From: Chrysemys picta bellii
Lineage: Eukaryota > Chordata > Testudines > Emydidae
Direction: 5' to 3'
Assembly (NCBI RefSeq): GCF_011386835.1
Contig: NC_088795.1
Span: 105,708,434 to 105,772,433, forward strand
DNA: 64,000 bases
In this document: in pieces, positions 43,913-55,477 of the stretch
How the letters are laid out: the number at the start of each line of letters is the position of its first letter
How positions within the stretch are numbered: the first letter of the stretch is position 1
The notes under the pieces: model-generated
Databases searched by the model: none
Told to the model about the DNA's origin: nothing
What the model saw: the letters and a program-made list of their open reading frames with translations, nothing else
Program-made: the position numbers and the translations under genes

Positions 43913-46215
43913 TAGTGATGACCTTAAATCTTTAGTGTGTATATATATAATGATTTTCCCATTTTGATATTGAGTAATAAAGAATGGAAAGAGCTTATTT
44001 TTGCAGAGTTATGATGTCTGGACTGAGTGCTCTTCTACAAAAGCTTAATGTACCCCTCTTACAAAATATTCTGATGCATTACATGTTTGCTAGCACTTAC
44101 AGTAATTTTGTATTTTGATCAGTGGGTTAAAAGCTTCTATGATCCTTAAGAGGTTCATACATTTTTCTAAGTTTCTTAAGGATAATATACAAGGTCCGTT
44201 CCATAGCTCATGTTTGTAATTGGGCCATGATCCCTGAACTCCCCTTGGGAGTTCAATTAAAGTTGAGATTTCAATTAAAGTTACCTATCTGAATAGCTGT
44301 TAGAAAGTTACAGTTTTGAAAATAACTGAGCTAATAAAGATGTGAAGAGTGTCATCCCATTTGGAATCCTCACCGTTATCCTCCATGAATGTTTCTGGAG
44401 CACATTGTCTTTTGGACTGTGTGTGTATATAAAATATATAAATAAATTGGTATGAGCCATTTATGTTGAACTTACTGTATCTAACCTGGTTTTTCAATTT
44501 TATTTATCTAACCTAGCAACCAAATCCCACTAATATATCCTTTAGTACTTCTGTCAAACAACACAATGTACTGCTTAGGTTTGTTTGAAGAATTCATGTT
44601 TGCCATTTTCAGATGGTATCCTTTACCTCTTAATTCAATGTTTATAACTATGTATTTACTACATGCTTCCTTAGTTTGTTAAAGAGATGATTGCAACTCA
44701 TCTCTGAGAGCACTTTCGCTAAAACTGCTGAGATAACTTTGCTCATTTAAGACCTTATACATTTATAATACAGGTACTTGGTCATTAGATGAGCTGATTG
44801 TTTAAGATTCCTCTTTGGCATTATATACATTAATAATGAAACCCTGATGGAGCACGTGGAGATAAATGTTGGCCTCTTGGCATATTGCTGTGGAATGCAT
44901 ATGTTTGATAACGGGTTAGTCATTAACCATTTGTCTTTGCTGTCTTCTGGGATGATTACTAGTGCACTTTTGGTGAATGTTCTCTTGCAAATGATATCCA
45001 ATTAAATCTATCTATCTTCGTGGATGCTGCAGTGCAGTCTTGGTGTAATAAAGGAACTGGCCAATGTGAAGTAATGGATAATGAGCAAGTGGCCAAATAT
45101 GAGTTTATATAAACACAGTCATACTGGTTTCACCATGGCAAAGCATGTTCTTCTGCTCTGCTACTTTCTTTGTTAGGAGATTATAATATTTGTTTTCAAC
45201 AGGGAAATATGATGGCAATCATAGATTCAGATATTTACTTTTATCCCCATATTCATGATACTAAAGTGCTTTCATTAGTTCATGAAATATTAACACTCTA
45301 AGTTTTGCAATACGGGTTCATGATTGTCATATCTTGATAACTTTGATTCTTTGATGTCAGATGTCTTAATGTTAATAAATAAGTGTGCTTATTGAAAATA
45401 CAGAAGTTAGGAGCTTTTTTATATTCTCTCCTGTGCCTGTAGTGTGCCAGGGTCTGCATTTCCCTCCCTGGTTAAGAAATTTGATAAAACTGTCAATAGG
45501 ATTATTTATGATCTGTTTTAAAATCTACCAAAAGAGATGGCTTCTTGTTTTCAGAAGAGGATATATTCTCATTACTGTTTGTATTGTAAAACTATAGGCT
45601 GTTGAGTTGCAAAATGTATTTGATACAGAGGCTTATCATATGGTCCTTCAGAAAAACTCTACCACAGACTTCTAGCATAAAGGGGAAAAATCTATATTAG
45701 AGTAGCATGGTACATCTCCATTCTGATCTCCTTATTTATACATTTTATAATACCCTTCATGATAAGAAAAGGTGAATTGGGCCTTAACAGGTTTGAATCA
45801 CTTTGGACCAATTTCTCTCTGCCCCTTATGCTGTTGTGCAGTGCATAAGAAGCTCCATGCATAGGGATCCTGGAGGCCCTAGCCCCAACTGAAATCAATA
45901 GGAGTTAAGGGCCTGAATAACTTTCAGGATCTGGGCGTTAGGCTCCTAAGTGACTCTATCCCTTTTTGAAAATGGGAGTTAGGGTCCTAAGTCACTGAGG
46001 TATTTTCAAAAAACTTACTCTAAACAAAGACTTATTTTGAGTATGTGTGTTTGTGTGCAAATGATTCTGCATTGTCTGAGAATTTAACTGGATGACAGTT
46101 TTTAACTTCTATGGCTCCAAATAGAACTGGCCAAAACTGGAAAACAAATGCATGAAAAAATTCAGAATTTGATTTGTTTTTCATGTTTGAAACAAAGCAA
46201 TCTTTCATAAGGAAG
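43913..46215. other. AT-rich DNA, no gene seen
   Basis: No exon recognised. At 45880-46010 the pattern GGCTCCTAAGTGACTC..TTTTTGAAAATGGGAGTTAG is a short palindromic repeat fossil of the kind seen at 10.85 kb. The rest is unassigned. Confidence 0.5.
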
Positions 46216-48066
46216 AACTAATGCTATTATACAAGGCTGTGTTAAGATCTCATTTGGAATACTGTGTACACATCTGGTCACCTATGTTCAAGTAAGATTA
46301 AATTAAACGGCAACAGGTGCCGATAAGACCCACTAGGATGAATAGGAGAATGGCCTGTTTTATGACAGGAGACTGGAACAGCTTGGCTTGTTTAGTCTAG
46401 TAAAAAGAGAAGGCTGAGAAGGGGATATTGCTCTGTATAAATGCATTAGGGGGGTAAATACCCAAGGGAGTGAAAAGCTATTGAAGCTAAAGGACAATGT
46501 TGGCACAAGAACAAATGGGTGTAATCAGGCCATGAACAAATTGAGGCTGGAAGTTAGAAGAAGGTTTCTAATTATCAGAGGGATGAAGTTCTTGAGCAGC
46601 CTCCCACTAGGAGTTGTGGGGGCAACCAACTTGATTTGTTTTAAGACACTGAACAAATTTGTGAGTTCAATTGTTGTCATAGGTTTCACCCCCACTTTGG
46701 ACTTTAGAGTACAGATATGGGGACCTGCATGTGAACCCCTAAACTGAATTACCAGTTTAGATCTGGTTTTGCTGCCACCACTCCCAAATTCTAACTCCTT
46801 TCCCTCGGTAGCCTTGAGAGACTTCTTCACCAATTTCCTGGTGAACACCGATCCAAACCCTTGGATCTTAACACAAGGAGAATTTAACCATCCCCGCTCC
46901 TTTCCCCCACCAATTCCTGGTGAGTCCAGATCCAATCCCCTTGGATCTTAACACAAGGAAAAATCAATCAGGTTCTTAAAAATAAGACTTTTAATTAAAG
47001 AAAAGAAAGGTAAAAGAAAACCCTCTGGGAGATAGCATACCAGCTGATCTCACAGACAACAGATTCAAAACATAGAGGATGTTCCCCTGGCAAAAACTTA
47101 GTTACACAAAAATTACCCAATTTGATTATTCCCTAATGCCCAAGACAAGTTACAAAGAAATAAACATAAACCTATTTATTTCCTTCATTAATACTCACTA
47201 CTTGATAAGAGGCTGAATTCTGGAGCTTTCCCACTCCGGTCAAAACTTAAACTGAAACTAAACAAAGGAAACTTCCCTCCTTCCTTTTGAAACATCTTAT
47301 CCGCCCATTGGTTCCTCTGGTCAGGTGTCAGCTAGGCTAGGTGAACTTCTTAACCCTTTACAGGTAAAAGAGGCATTAACCCTTAACTCTCTGTTTATGA
47401 CAGTTGTATAATGCGGTTGCTTGTGGTGATGGGGGCAGGGCACAGCATCCCTGGGGGGCATTTCTGGTTAACGTCTTATGTTCATCAAAGCTCATGCTCC
47501 AGGGGTTCAGCCAGCCACCTGCAGGGTTCAGGAAGTGACTTTATTCCCCCCTATGTATTTTTTTTCTTTATCTCTTTCCTCTGAAGCATCAGGGATTAGC
47601 ATGGCTGGAGATGAGACATTGGGCAGGGAAGGCCAAAGCTCTGAGGTGGCACTGAGCCTTCTCTCTCTCTCTCAGGTGTTTGGCTATCTAGTTCTTGCTC
47701 ACATGATCTAACTCATTGCCATACATGGGGACGGGAAGGAGTTTTCCCCTACTCACATTGGCAGTGACCTTGTTTTTTTTCTCCTTCCTCTGTAGCATGT
47801 GGTTGTGGGCCACTTGCCAGGATTATTTGGTTCTCTCTCACTTAATCCTTTCCCTGCCATTGCAGGGACTTCAGGCACTGGTGCACCTCAGATCCTTCTG
47901 TTCTTTCTTTGTGTCACATAATATTCTACTCTGATGTGGTTTCTAATACTTTGGTCTCAGTTTGCTTGTTGGCTTTAGCATCAGAATGCTGGGTGGTGTT
48001 GGAGGCCTGTAACATGCAGGTCAGTCTAGATGATCTGGGGTCCCTTCTGGCTTGAAATTCTAATAT
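46216..48066 (+). mobile_element. CR1 LINE 3' end, split by an LTR
   Basis: The left part 46216-46669 reads AAGGCTGTGTTAAGATCTC, GGAATACTGTGTACACATC, ACAGCTTGGCTTGTTTAGTC, then CTGGAAGTTAGAAGAAGG. The right part 47408-48066 is a long 3' UTR ending GGTCAGTCTAGATGATCTGG and CCCTTCTGGCTTGAAATTC. Frames are broken, so only fossil ORF2 remains. The LTR 46675-47402 explains the gap. Confidence 0.8.
46675..47402 (-). mobile_element. Older solo LTR related to the Gypsy family
   Basis: The start TGTCATAGGTTTCACCCCC and the end CTGTTTATGACA enclose 728 bp. Blocks in common with the young LTRs, in the same order, are ACTTTAGAGTACAGATATGG, GCTGCCACCA, CACCAATTTCCTGGTG, TCAATCAGGTTCTTAAAAA, TTTTAATTAAAGAAA and CTTCTTAACCCTTTACAGG. 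Plus-strand order matches 33579-34635, so the LTR is on the minus strand. The flanks ATTGT and GTTGT match at 4 of 5. Two minisatellite units are present. It belongs to a related, older subfamily. Confidence 0.85.
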
Positions 48067-50045
48067 TTTTCAAAATGTATTCTGAGAAATTTTTTTCAAA
48101 TATTTGAATTTTTACTATTTACTCCTTTTTCACCTCCTTTTGCAACTGACTGCAATAAAAGAAATGATGCTCAGTGTTTTTTATTTTTTTTTTTAACTTT
48201 TCTTTTTACCATTCTGTAACTCTTCAAATGTGGAAGAAATTTTAAGAAGTTACAGAATGGCAAAAGGAGAGGAGATTGGGGAGGAGAGGCAGGAGGGAAA
48301 CATCCTCCTATATGAATATCATTGTACTGTATTTATTGGCACAAAAATGGAGGGGGGGCAAAAATGAAATTTTAAAAGTTCAAAAAAATGGGTTTGATAA
48401 ACTAGACAATTTTGAAAAAATAAGAGCTTTTATGGAATTTCTCATCTTATAAAAAGTACCATTTTTCAATGGGGTGGGGGGGGAAGAAGGGAAGATATCA
48501 GATTAAAATTTCAACAATCTCTAGCCCCAGTCCTGCAGATTGATTTGCATGGAGCTACTCATGGATGTAAGGATCTTCGCATATGGATCTGATTTTTTAT
48601 TTTATTTTACGTTTGGGTATGATGATAAAATCTGAAGACAAAAGGAGCAATAACCACATGCTCATGGCATATACATGTTGTCTTGAGACTGAAAAAAACA
48701 CTTCCTTTTTCATAAGCTCATTCATCCTATCATGACTTTCCAAGTTTTTTGGGTCTTATCTTGTTCATTGCTATTTGGCCCTACAAACTTCTTTGTGAGA
48801 TTGTGAAGTGGTGTCCTTCTACTTGCAATCTCATTGTCATATACTTCATTATAGTTCTAAACAGTGAGTAATGCTTCTTAATGCCTCCAATTTAATAAAT
48901 GCAATTTCCTATTAGATAGAATCATTCCAAGCAGACTATCAGTTAGAAGGACCATATAGTATATATAATTAATTCACTAAGAAGTTGGGGGCTTTCAAAA
49001 GGACAAGCTTAGATGAACCTTGGTTAGTACTAAGAGCTAGATATTCCAATTCAGCTAAGTATTTTTTAGTGTAGGACCAGAGGTGGTGGCTCTTTGGAAG
49101 GCAAAGGTAACTTTGTTGCCATTACAATTTTCTGATCCTGGTGCCAACTGGGGGCCAGTTAAGTCAACTTAGAGTAACTTTCAGGCTGCTCTAAATTGAA
49201 CCAAAATTCCTGCGGTTCATGGGGCCTAGTCCAGCAACCAGGGATCAATAGAGAACAATGGTGTTTTGGTCATACCTCTTTTCCCTGGCCTTCTCCTCTG
49301 CATTAGGGCCTGGGAGAGTGACACACAGCTGCTACACAAGTTCTATGTCATCTGGCGATTTCTTTACAGAAGATGAATTCAGGTAACAAGTAGAGCCATT
49401 CTTGCACCCATGGAACAAAGGGGCCCATAGAAGGGCAAAGGATGTGACTCAAATAGTACATCAAAGTGTATGTAATTTCTCAGGTTTACACGGTTTACTG
49501 GTTGCATAGTTTTTCTAGTTTGGACTGCAAGGGAAAGGGTTTATAGTTGCAAGGTTTTTTTTGTTAGTTTTTTTGTTTTTTTTGAATGGCAGCATTTGTT
49601 TTTTAAAAATGGCATGAAAGTCTCACTCTCGGGGTAGCCCAGTATTCAAAGGGCCATCTCAAGTATCTTTAGTTCAGAGAGGGACTGGTAATCTGTTAGC
49701 AAATGAGTCGCACTCTGAAAAACTGGAAATCTGACTGACTAACAACAAAATATCATCTGAAGCAAATGGTTTGAGGTCATTACAAATGTATTTATATATA
49801 ACTTCCAGAAAAGCAAAAATCTATGCATGCCTGTTTACATTTACTTGTCTGCTGTTGTTAATTCATGCTCGGCAGCTGTGATACTAGCAGATGGTGTGTG
49901 TCTGTCTCCACAGAGGAAAAAAAATGACTTAGAAATAAAGCCTAATTTTTAATTATTTTTTTCTTTTTCTTGTAAAGTGGTGAAAACAGAAACTTGCTGC
50001 TTATAAGGTTAGGTTATTGGGATTCCTCCCTAAAAATGGGGGAAT
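48067..50045. other. AT-rich DNA with one small palindrome, no gene seen
   Basis: No exon recognised. The only structured element is the inverted repeat at 48201-48268. A/T and G runs (48348-48358, 48474-48482) are present. Confidence 0.5.
48201..48268. repeat. Hairpin-forming inverted repeat
   Basis: Arm 48201-48224 (TCTTTTTACCATTCTGTAACTCTT) pairs with 48244-48268, which reads in reverse TCCTTTTGCCATTCTGTAAC and on, with three or so mismatches. The loop is about 20 bp. It is probably the core of a palindromic MITE. It is not a terminator, since this is a vertebrate genome. Confidence 0.7.
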
Positions 50046-51110
50046 GTGGAGACACTTTCAAACTCCCCCTGAGTGCTGTTTTTTATATTATACACAGGTG
50101 AGTTTTATATTGTAGAGCAGCGATTGGCAACCTTTGGCACGTGGCTCACCAGGGTAAGCACGCTGGTGGGCCGGGCCAGTTTGTTTACATGCCACGTCAG
50201 CAGGTTTGCCGATCGTGGCTCCCACTGGCCGCGATTCTCCCCTCAAGGCCAATGGGAGCTGCGGGAAGCGGCGCGGGCCAAGGGATGTGCTGGCCGCCGC
50301 TTCCTGCAGTCCACATTGGCCTAGACTGGCGAACCGCGGCCAGTGGGAACCGCGGTTGGCTGAACCGGTGGACGCGGCAGGTAAACAAACCGGCCCGGCC
50401 CACCAGGGTGCTTACCCTGGTGAGCCACGTGCCAAAGGTTGCCGATCCCTGCTGTAGAGCACTATCTTCATCAGGGAAACTCCCCTGATTCTGTTCAGCT
50501 GAGAGGGAGGTGGGGGGAACCATAGAACTGTCAGAAAGCCAAACAGGTGCAGCACAATTTTGTGATAAACATCTAGTGATAAAAGCATGCACAGTAAGAT
50601 CTGATATCTGACAGGACAGTATAAAAGACAGACAGTCCGGTTAGAACGGAGGAGCAGAGAGAGACAGAGAGTGGATGAGGAGCTGAGAGAGAGAGATCGA
50701 GAGATCGGGAGCTGAGTTGAAGAACAGAGCTGAGCAGATAGCTGATGGCAGCAGCAATAAGACAGCACATTGAAATTAACAGGATAGCGTAAGTAAGCCA
50801 GTTTTTAATTATAGTATAAGTATAGCATACTATAGTGTAGTATGGATGAGTGTTAGTATGTATATGCCTTGGTTAATAAAGATGCGTAAGATTTTGTTGT
50901 TAATTGTAATTTACCTATGTAAAATTTAAATGACAATTTAAGAATTGTTGCAAGAATAATTTGAACTATATATTATTGTAGTTTAAAATGCTCTTTAACT
51001 TTCAAAAAGGGATTTGTGTCTGATTCATGTTTCTAGATTACATTGTATTAGGGATTATTAGTTACATTAATAAAAAGACACCTTATTTTGGAAAGAATAC
51101 TGCCAGTGTC
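50046..51110 (+). repeat. Candidate LTR interrupted by a palindromic hAT element
   Basis: Starts TGTGGAGACACTTTCAAACT. Inside is a strong TATA box in CAGTATAAAAGACAGACAG near 50620, then a purine-rich leader, then a GGTTAATAAAGATGCG poly(A) signal near 50873. Promoter and signal are spaced as in an LTR. I could not fix the right end or a duplication. An alternative is a promoter-like sequence of another repeat. Confidence 0.35.
50118..50451. mobile_element. Palindromic hAT element, 334 bp
   Basis: The ends CAGCGATTGGCAACC and GGTTGCCGATCCCTG are flanked by TTGTAGAG and CTGTAGAG (7 of 8 match). The inverted repeat continues far inward: GGCACGTGGCTCACCAGGGT pairs with ACCCTGGTGAGCCACGTGCC, and GGTGGGCCGGGCC with GGCCCGGCCCACC, then GTTTAC with GTAAAC. 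Most of the element can fold into one hairpin. No protein is coded. Confidence 0.9.
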
Positions 51111-52969
51111 AATCACTTATCAGAAAGTTTTATCCATATCTGTTAAGTGTTTCTTTAACTACCCTGGTGACCCATACCTTAGGAAGGACAGTTTAAGGGG
51201 GGTGATAGGCAGGCTATTCTAGGGGTGCCCTAAACATGTTTTGGGGTAACAATGTCTGAAGGTGAGCAGAGGGCAAGAAAGCTAGCACCCTGAGGGATGT
51301 GGGTAAGGATATGCCTCAGACTGTGGCACAGACCCGTGATCATGCCAGTGTGCATGGGGGTAAGGAATGTGTACCAGGTCTCATGTTCAATAGTCCTCCA
51401 TACCCAGTTCAACAATGCACTGAACTCTATAGATTGGGCAAGGGACAAGAAGAAAAACATTCCTCAACCTCCCTGTTTTCATTGGTAGTAGTGAGCTGCA
51501 CTGAGCACATCAGAACAGCTTTCTGCTGGACTCTTAACAGATCAATACAGGTGATCATGGATCCTTCTCCAAGAATAGCTGCCTAGCCTACTGATCACAT
51601 CTGGGTGCTGATCAATGTGTAGTCCTAGAGCGGCAGGAACATACACTTGTGCCCGGAAATTTCACAGAGGTGGAGAAGGCAGACATTGGGCCGACTCTAG
51701 CCCAGTGCTGGAAATGCATCGAGCACTTGGACTCCTGTACAGGAGGGCAAAAGACTCCAACAGTTACTGTAGGTCTCATTATAGAGTCCCTTCTATGACA
51801 GGTGCTGTCAAGCGCTCCCAGTACTGAGCCTGAAGTACCTCACAACCTCCTCCTCAACCCTGTCGGCATCACTGTCTGATGGGATGCTGCTGAAGGCCAG
51901 GGTAAGTAAGCAGCACGGACTGTGGAAGATACCCCAGAAGACCTGGAATACAAGGGGCATGTGATTCTTCACCTCTACCTAGAGGAGCTGGTTGAGGAAA
52001 CCCCTCAGCCACAAACAAATCTGACTCTTAAATGGTCCCGAAGCAACCCAGGGCTATAGATCAATGATTATATTGATTTCTGATTAACCACTATTGTGCA
52101 TTTGGCAGAAACTATAAAACAGATTATTAATAATAATAATTGTGCCCTGTGTCTGTGTATTTATTGGCCAGCATGCAGGCAGTGATGGTCCCAGGGCCAC
52201 ACGGTTGGGGATGGGACAGTTGTAGAAAACTTACATTTGGTTGCCTAAACTTTTGTCCCTTGGAAGATTACATAGTTGCAGGGCTTCTTCTTCCCTGTCC
52301 TCTTACAAACAGCAGCTGCACAGAATGGGGAGGGAAAGGTTTAGGTGGAGTGGGGGTTAGGTCCAAGAAAGGGAACACTTTAATTGTCTCAGGAAAAGTT
52401 AAATACGAGGACAAAAGGGGAAGCCTGTGGGAGTCTCTGAATCCCACCAAATGCTTGCCCCCAAATTACATGAAGGATACACCCCCTTTTGTCCCCTAGA
52501 ACAGTTTTCTTCATGTTTCCCCCACCCCTTGCTTGGGGGATGGCAACGAGATTGGTGCAGAGACATTAACATTTGGCCATTCACAGATACAATCCCATTA
52601 TGTTTTGTTGTACATTTCTTTTAAAAATATTTTTACTTACATGTTTTATATAATACTTCCAATAGTTAGAGTTTCCTTAACTTGTGTGTGAACCCTTCTT
52701 CCTTAGTATGATGAATGGAAGAAGTTTTCAGGTTCATGATTGGGGGCCCCCACAACTCAGCATATGAATTGGAATGTTGTAACTGTCATTGTCATATTGC
52801 AAACACTTCTCTGCCTGTCCCACACCAGATTTAGAGATATCTGAAGTTCCAAGGATACCGGGCAGGATAGAGAAAGTAGAGTTAGTGTTATGGGCTTACA
52901 GAAATCACTGCTAGTTCTAAAAGTAGCAGAAATCTCACTACATAGAAAATGGGTAGATAACAAGCTACA
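51111..52969. other. No gene seen
   Basis: No recognised protein domain. The stretch 51180-51900 is less AT-rich and could be a decayed element, but no frame gives a recognisable product. Frames up to 119 codons (52140-52499) have no known motif. Confidence 0.45.
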
Positions 52970-53235
52970 CATATAGCCCTGCAGTAGCACAGATGCACTG
53001 ATGGGGCTATGCCACTGTAGCACTTAGTAAAGGCGCTACCTACACTGACAGGAGAGCTTCTCCCATTGGTGTAGGTTCTCCTCCTCCTGGAGAGGCAGCA
53101 CATTTATGTGAGAAGCCCTCCTGTCAACATAGCGCAGCAATCTATGCCAGGGGTTCGTTTAGTACAACTGCGTCACTCAGGGGGGTGAATATTCCATACC
53201 TCTGACTGACACAGTTATACTGACATAAGTCTGTA
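52970..53235 (-). repeat. MITE, reverse copy of the family at 61440
   Basis: Reading the minus strand gives TATGTCAGTATAACTGTG, GGTATGGAATATTCACCCCC, then ...CTACACCAATGGGAGAAGC and GGCGCTAC-type blocks in the same order as 61450-61720. Shared blocks include the GAATATTC..ACACC core and GGGAGAGCTTCTCC. Ends are diverged. Confidence 0.6.
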
Positions 53236-53798
53236 GTATTGACCAAACCAAATGCCTGTATGGCTTGTTTTTGTTTTTTTTCCAGAAAAACAAAACATAA
53301 TTCAAATAACAATATAGGCATCTGCCACTACCAAGTGACTAAATGCTCCCCATCCCCTCTGAAACCTTGGCAAGTTTCAACCTTAATAGGGATTAGTGCT
53401 CCATGACAGCAGTTAAGTGCTGTTAGCATTGCTAGCAATGAATGTTTTTTTTTTAAGTATGCATTACTTTTCTCCCCCCATTCTCCCCCCCCCCCCAAGC
53501 AAATGCGGATTAGTTGAAAGAATGAGGGCTCACAATAACAGGCTTGCAAAAAGGTGTAACTAGTGAAGGCAAAAACATAGCACAATGACCTGCATTACAA
53601 CTTCGCCACCACAGCACAAACCCTACCCAAAGGTGATAACCCCGTTGAGCTGCTTTGTTCTAATTGTCTTTAATGAGTGAATTGTTACAGGAACAACCTT
53701 TGATTACAGGGGAACAGAATCCTCACAAAGCTATGCAGCTCCACAAGGATGAGTCAATATTCCCTCCTGCTTTTCCGGTAGTTGTACAGGGTCTGAAA
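53236..53798. other. No gene seen
   Basis: Unassigned DNA with a C run at 53487-53498 and a T run near 53446-53454. No coding exon recognised. Confidence 0.5.
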
Positions 53799-53883
53799 TA
53801 TCAGAGGGGCAGCCGTGTTAGTCTGTATCCACAAAAACAACGAGGAGTCCAGTGGCACCTTAAAGATTAAATCTGTTAGTCTT
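53799..53883 (-). mobile_element. Penelope-like 3' tail, very short
   Basis: Plus strand GGGGCAGCCGTGTTAGTCTG, then ATCCACAAAAACAACGAGG, AGTCCAGTGGCACCTTAAAG and ATTAAATCTG matches, in the same orientation, the tail at 21068-21150 (GCAGCTGTGTTAGTCTGTAT..TGTGGCACCTTAGAGAC). Only the last 85 bp of the element were integrated. Confidence 0.75.
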
Positions 53884-53945
53884 TAGGGTCTGAAAGTGTC
53901 CCTTAGCACAGGCAGATGTCATCCTCTGCCTCCCTGTTGCAGTTA

Positions 53946-54833
53946 TGTTGCAGATATGGCAAGTTCCTGCAATATCCTGGACAATTAATTACTGATTTAA
54001 TTTCAAATATCTTAGTAGTTCATTGTATTAAACATGCAAATGTTTATGTATTGTGGGATTGTATGTAACTTCTTTAAGGGGAGGCAGGACTAATGTAAAC
54101 CCTGAGAAGTGTTATGAGCGTAAAAGGACTTTTTTAAAAACAATGGGTCAAATAAGACTGAACTGTTAATTGAGTGGACTTGCTAGGAAATACTTGTGAG
54201 GAGGGGAGTGCAAATCCCACCTCTGGACCCATCATTTTGACACTGTGCTTTTTGAGGAGAAACCCATTGTCTGCTGATCACCTGTTACATGAGGACAAGA
54301 TCAGAAGCCAAAACTGGCCAAGGAAGTGACTCTGATTCATGAAGATGCTTCTTCTGAGTTAACACTTGTTATGAACTTGTGATAACAGAACATCCCATTG
54401 GTGGGGTTTGAATGCCTGTTCACTGGTCAAAGCCTTTGTTTGAATTAGGGTAATATCTGATAAGCTTATTAGCGTGTGTAGATTCTATTATTTTTAATGT
54501 TTCCTTTGTAATGCTTTCACCTTAAGAATAAATGTATTTGGTTAGAAAAAGAAGCTGTGTGGTATCTTATAACTGTGGGCATTTTATGCATTTATAGTCT
54601 CTTAGGAAAGAAGGCAAAGGAGACCTATTTAGGCAGTTTGACTTTCTTGGGAATTCAAAGTATAGGTAGGGAACAGAGCAACCTGGAGAAAAAAAATCCA
54701 GTCAGGAGAGAGAGAGAGATGCAGGTCTCCACCCAAGAGAAGTGATGGCTGAGGAGCCCAATACTGTGCAAAGCCTAAACCTTTTGACATCTGCTGTTTG
54801 CCATAGGGTGATACCGGTAGCAACAGCCAGACA
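53946..54833 (+). mobile_element. Solo LTR, plus-strand copy of the 33.4/40.3-kb family
   Basis: Begins TGTTGCAGATATGGCAAG, like TGTGATAGACATGGTGAG in the split copy. Collinear blocks follow: AGTTCCTGCAATATCC, AACCCTGAGAAGTGTTATG, GCTTTCACCTTAAGAATAAA (poly(A) signal near 54530) and CAAGAGAAGTGATGGCTGAG. The right end is placed at ...GCCAGACA but is uncertain; no duplication was confirmed. There is no attached coding region. Confidence 0.65.
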
Positions 54834-55216
54834 TTAGTATCAGAAAGAGGGGCAAAACTCCTTTAATTATTGGAGAGAATAAGAATATAGTCTGACAAAC
54901 TTTATATATCATTTAACAATTAAATTAGCCCCCTTTCTTCCCAAATAACATTTTTATAGCATCCTGCTAATAGAATATTTGTCTTGGAACTAATAAAAAT
55001 TGAAACAATAATTAGAAATTCTGAGAGAGGTAGCAGTTAAGAAATTAGTTAAATAGGGCATATTTTACATGTTGACAATAGTTATAATGAAGGCATTTCC
55101 TCCTCCTCCTCCAAGAGATGGGCTGCCAGCAAAAAAAATAATCAATATCACTTCTATTCAATAAATAAACCCTGCTTAACTCTCTTACTGCATGTGGTCT
55201 CTAATGTAATGGCCTT

Positions 55217-55469
55217 CAGGGCCGGCTCCAGGCACCAGCTTAACAAGCCAGGTGCTTGGGGCAGCCAAGGGAGAGAGGCGTCACCTGTGGCAATTCGGGG
55301 GCGGCAGGTCCCTCACTCCCTCTAGGAGCGAAGGACCTGCCACTGAACTGCCGCCGCCGATTGCCAATTTTTTTCCCCCCAATTGCCGCCGCCGATTGCG
55401 ATTGCGATCGTGGCTTTTTTTTTTTTTTTTTTTTTTCTTGGGGCGGCAGAAATGCTGGAGCCGGCCCTG
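55217..55469. mobile_element. Non-autonomous hAT-type element, 253 bp
   Basis: Perfect 8-bp duplication ATGGCCTT (55209-55216 and 55470-55477) and perfect 15-bp inverted ends CAGGGCCGGCTCCAG and CTGGAGCCGGCCCTG. The interior is GC-rich with GCCGCCGCC blocks and a T run at 55415-55436. No transposase is present. The sharp ends and intact duplication suggest a young insertion. Confidence 0.93.
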
Positions 55470-55477
55470 ATGGCCTT

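Noticed and set aside
48201..48268. Rho-independent terminator
   Set aside because: The hairpin is followed by no T run on the plus strand, and the genome is eukaryotic; it fits a MITE core.
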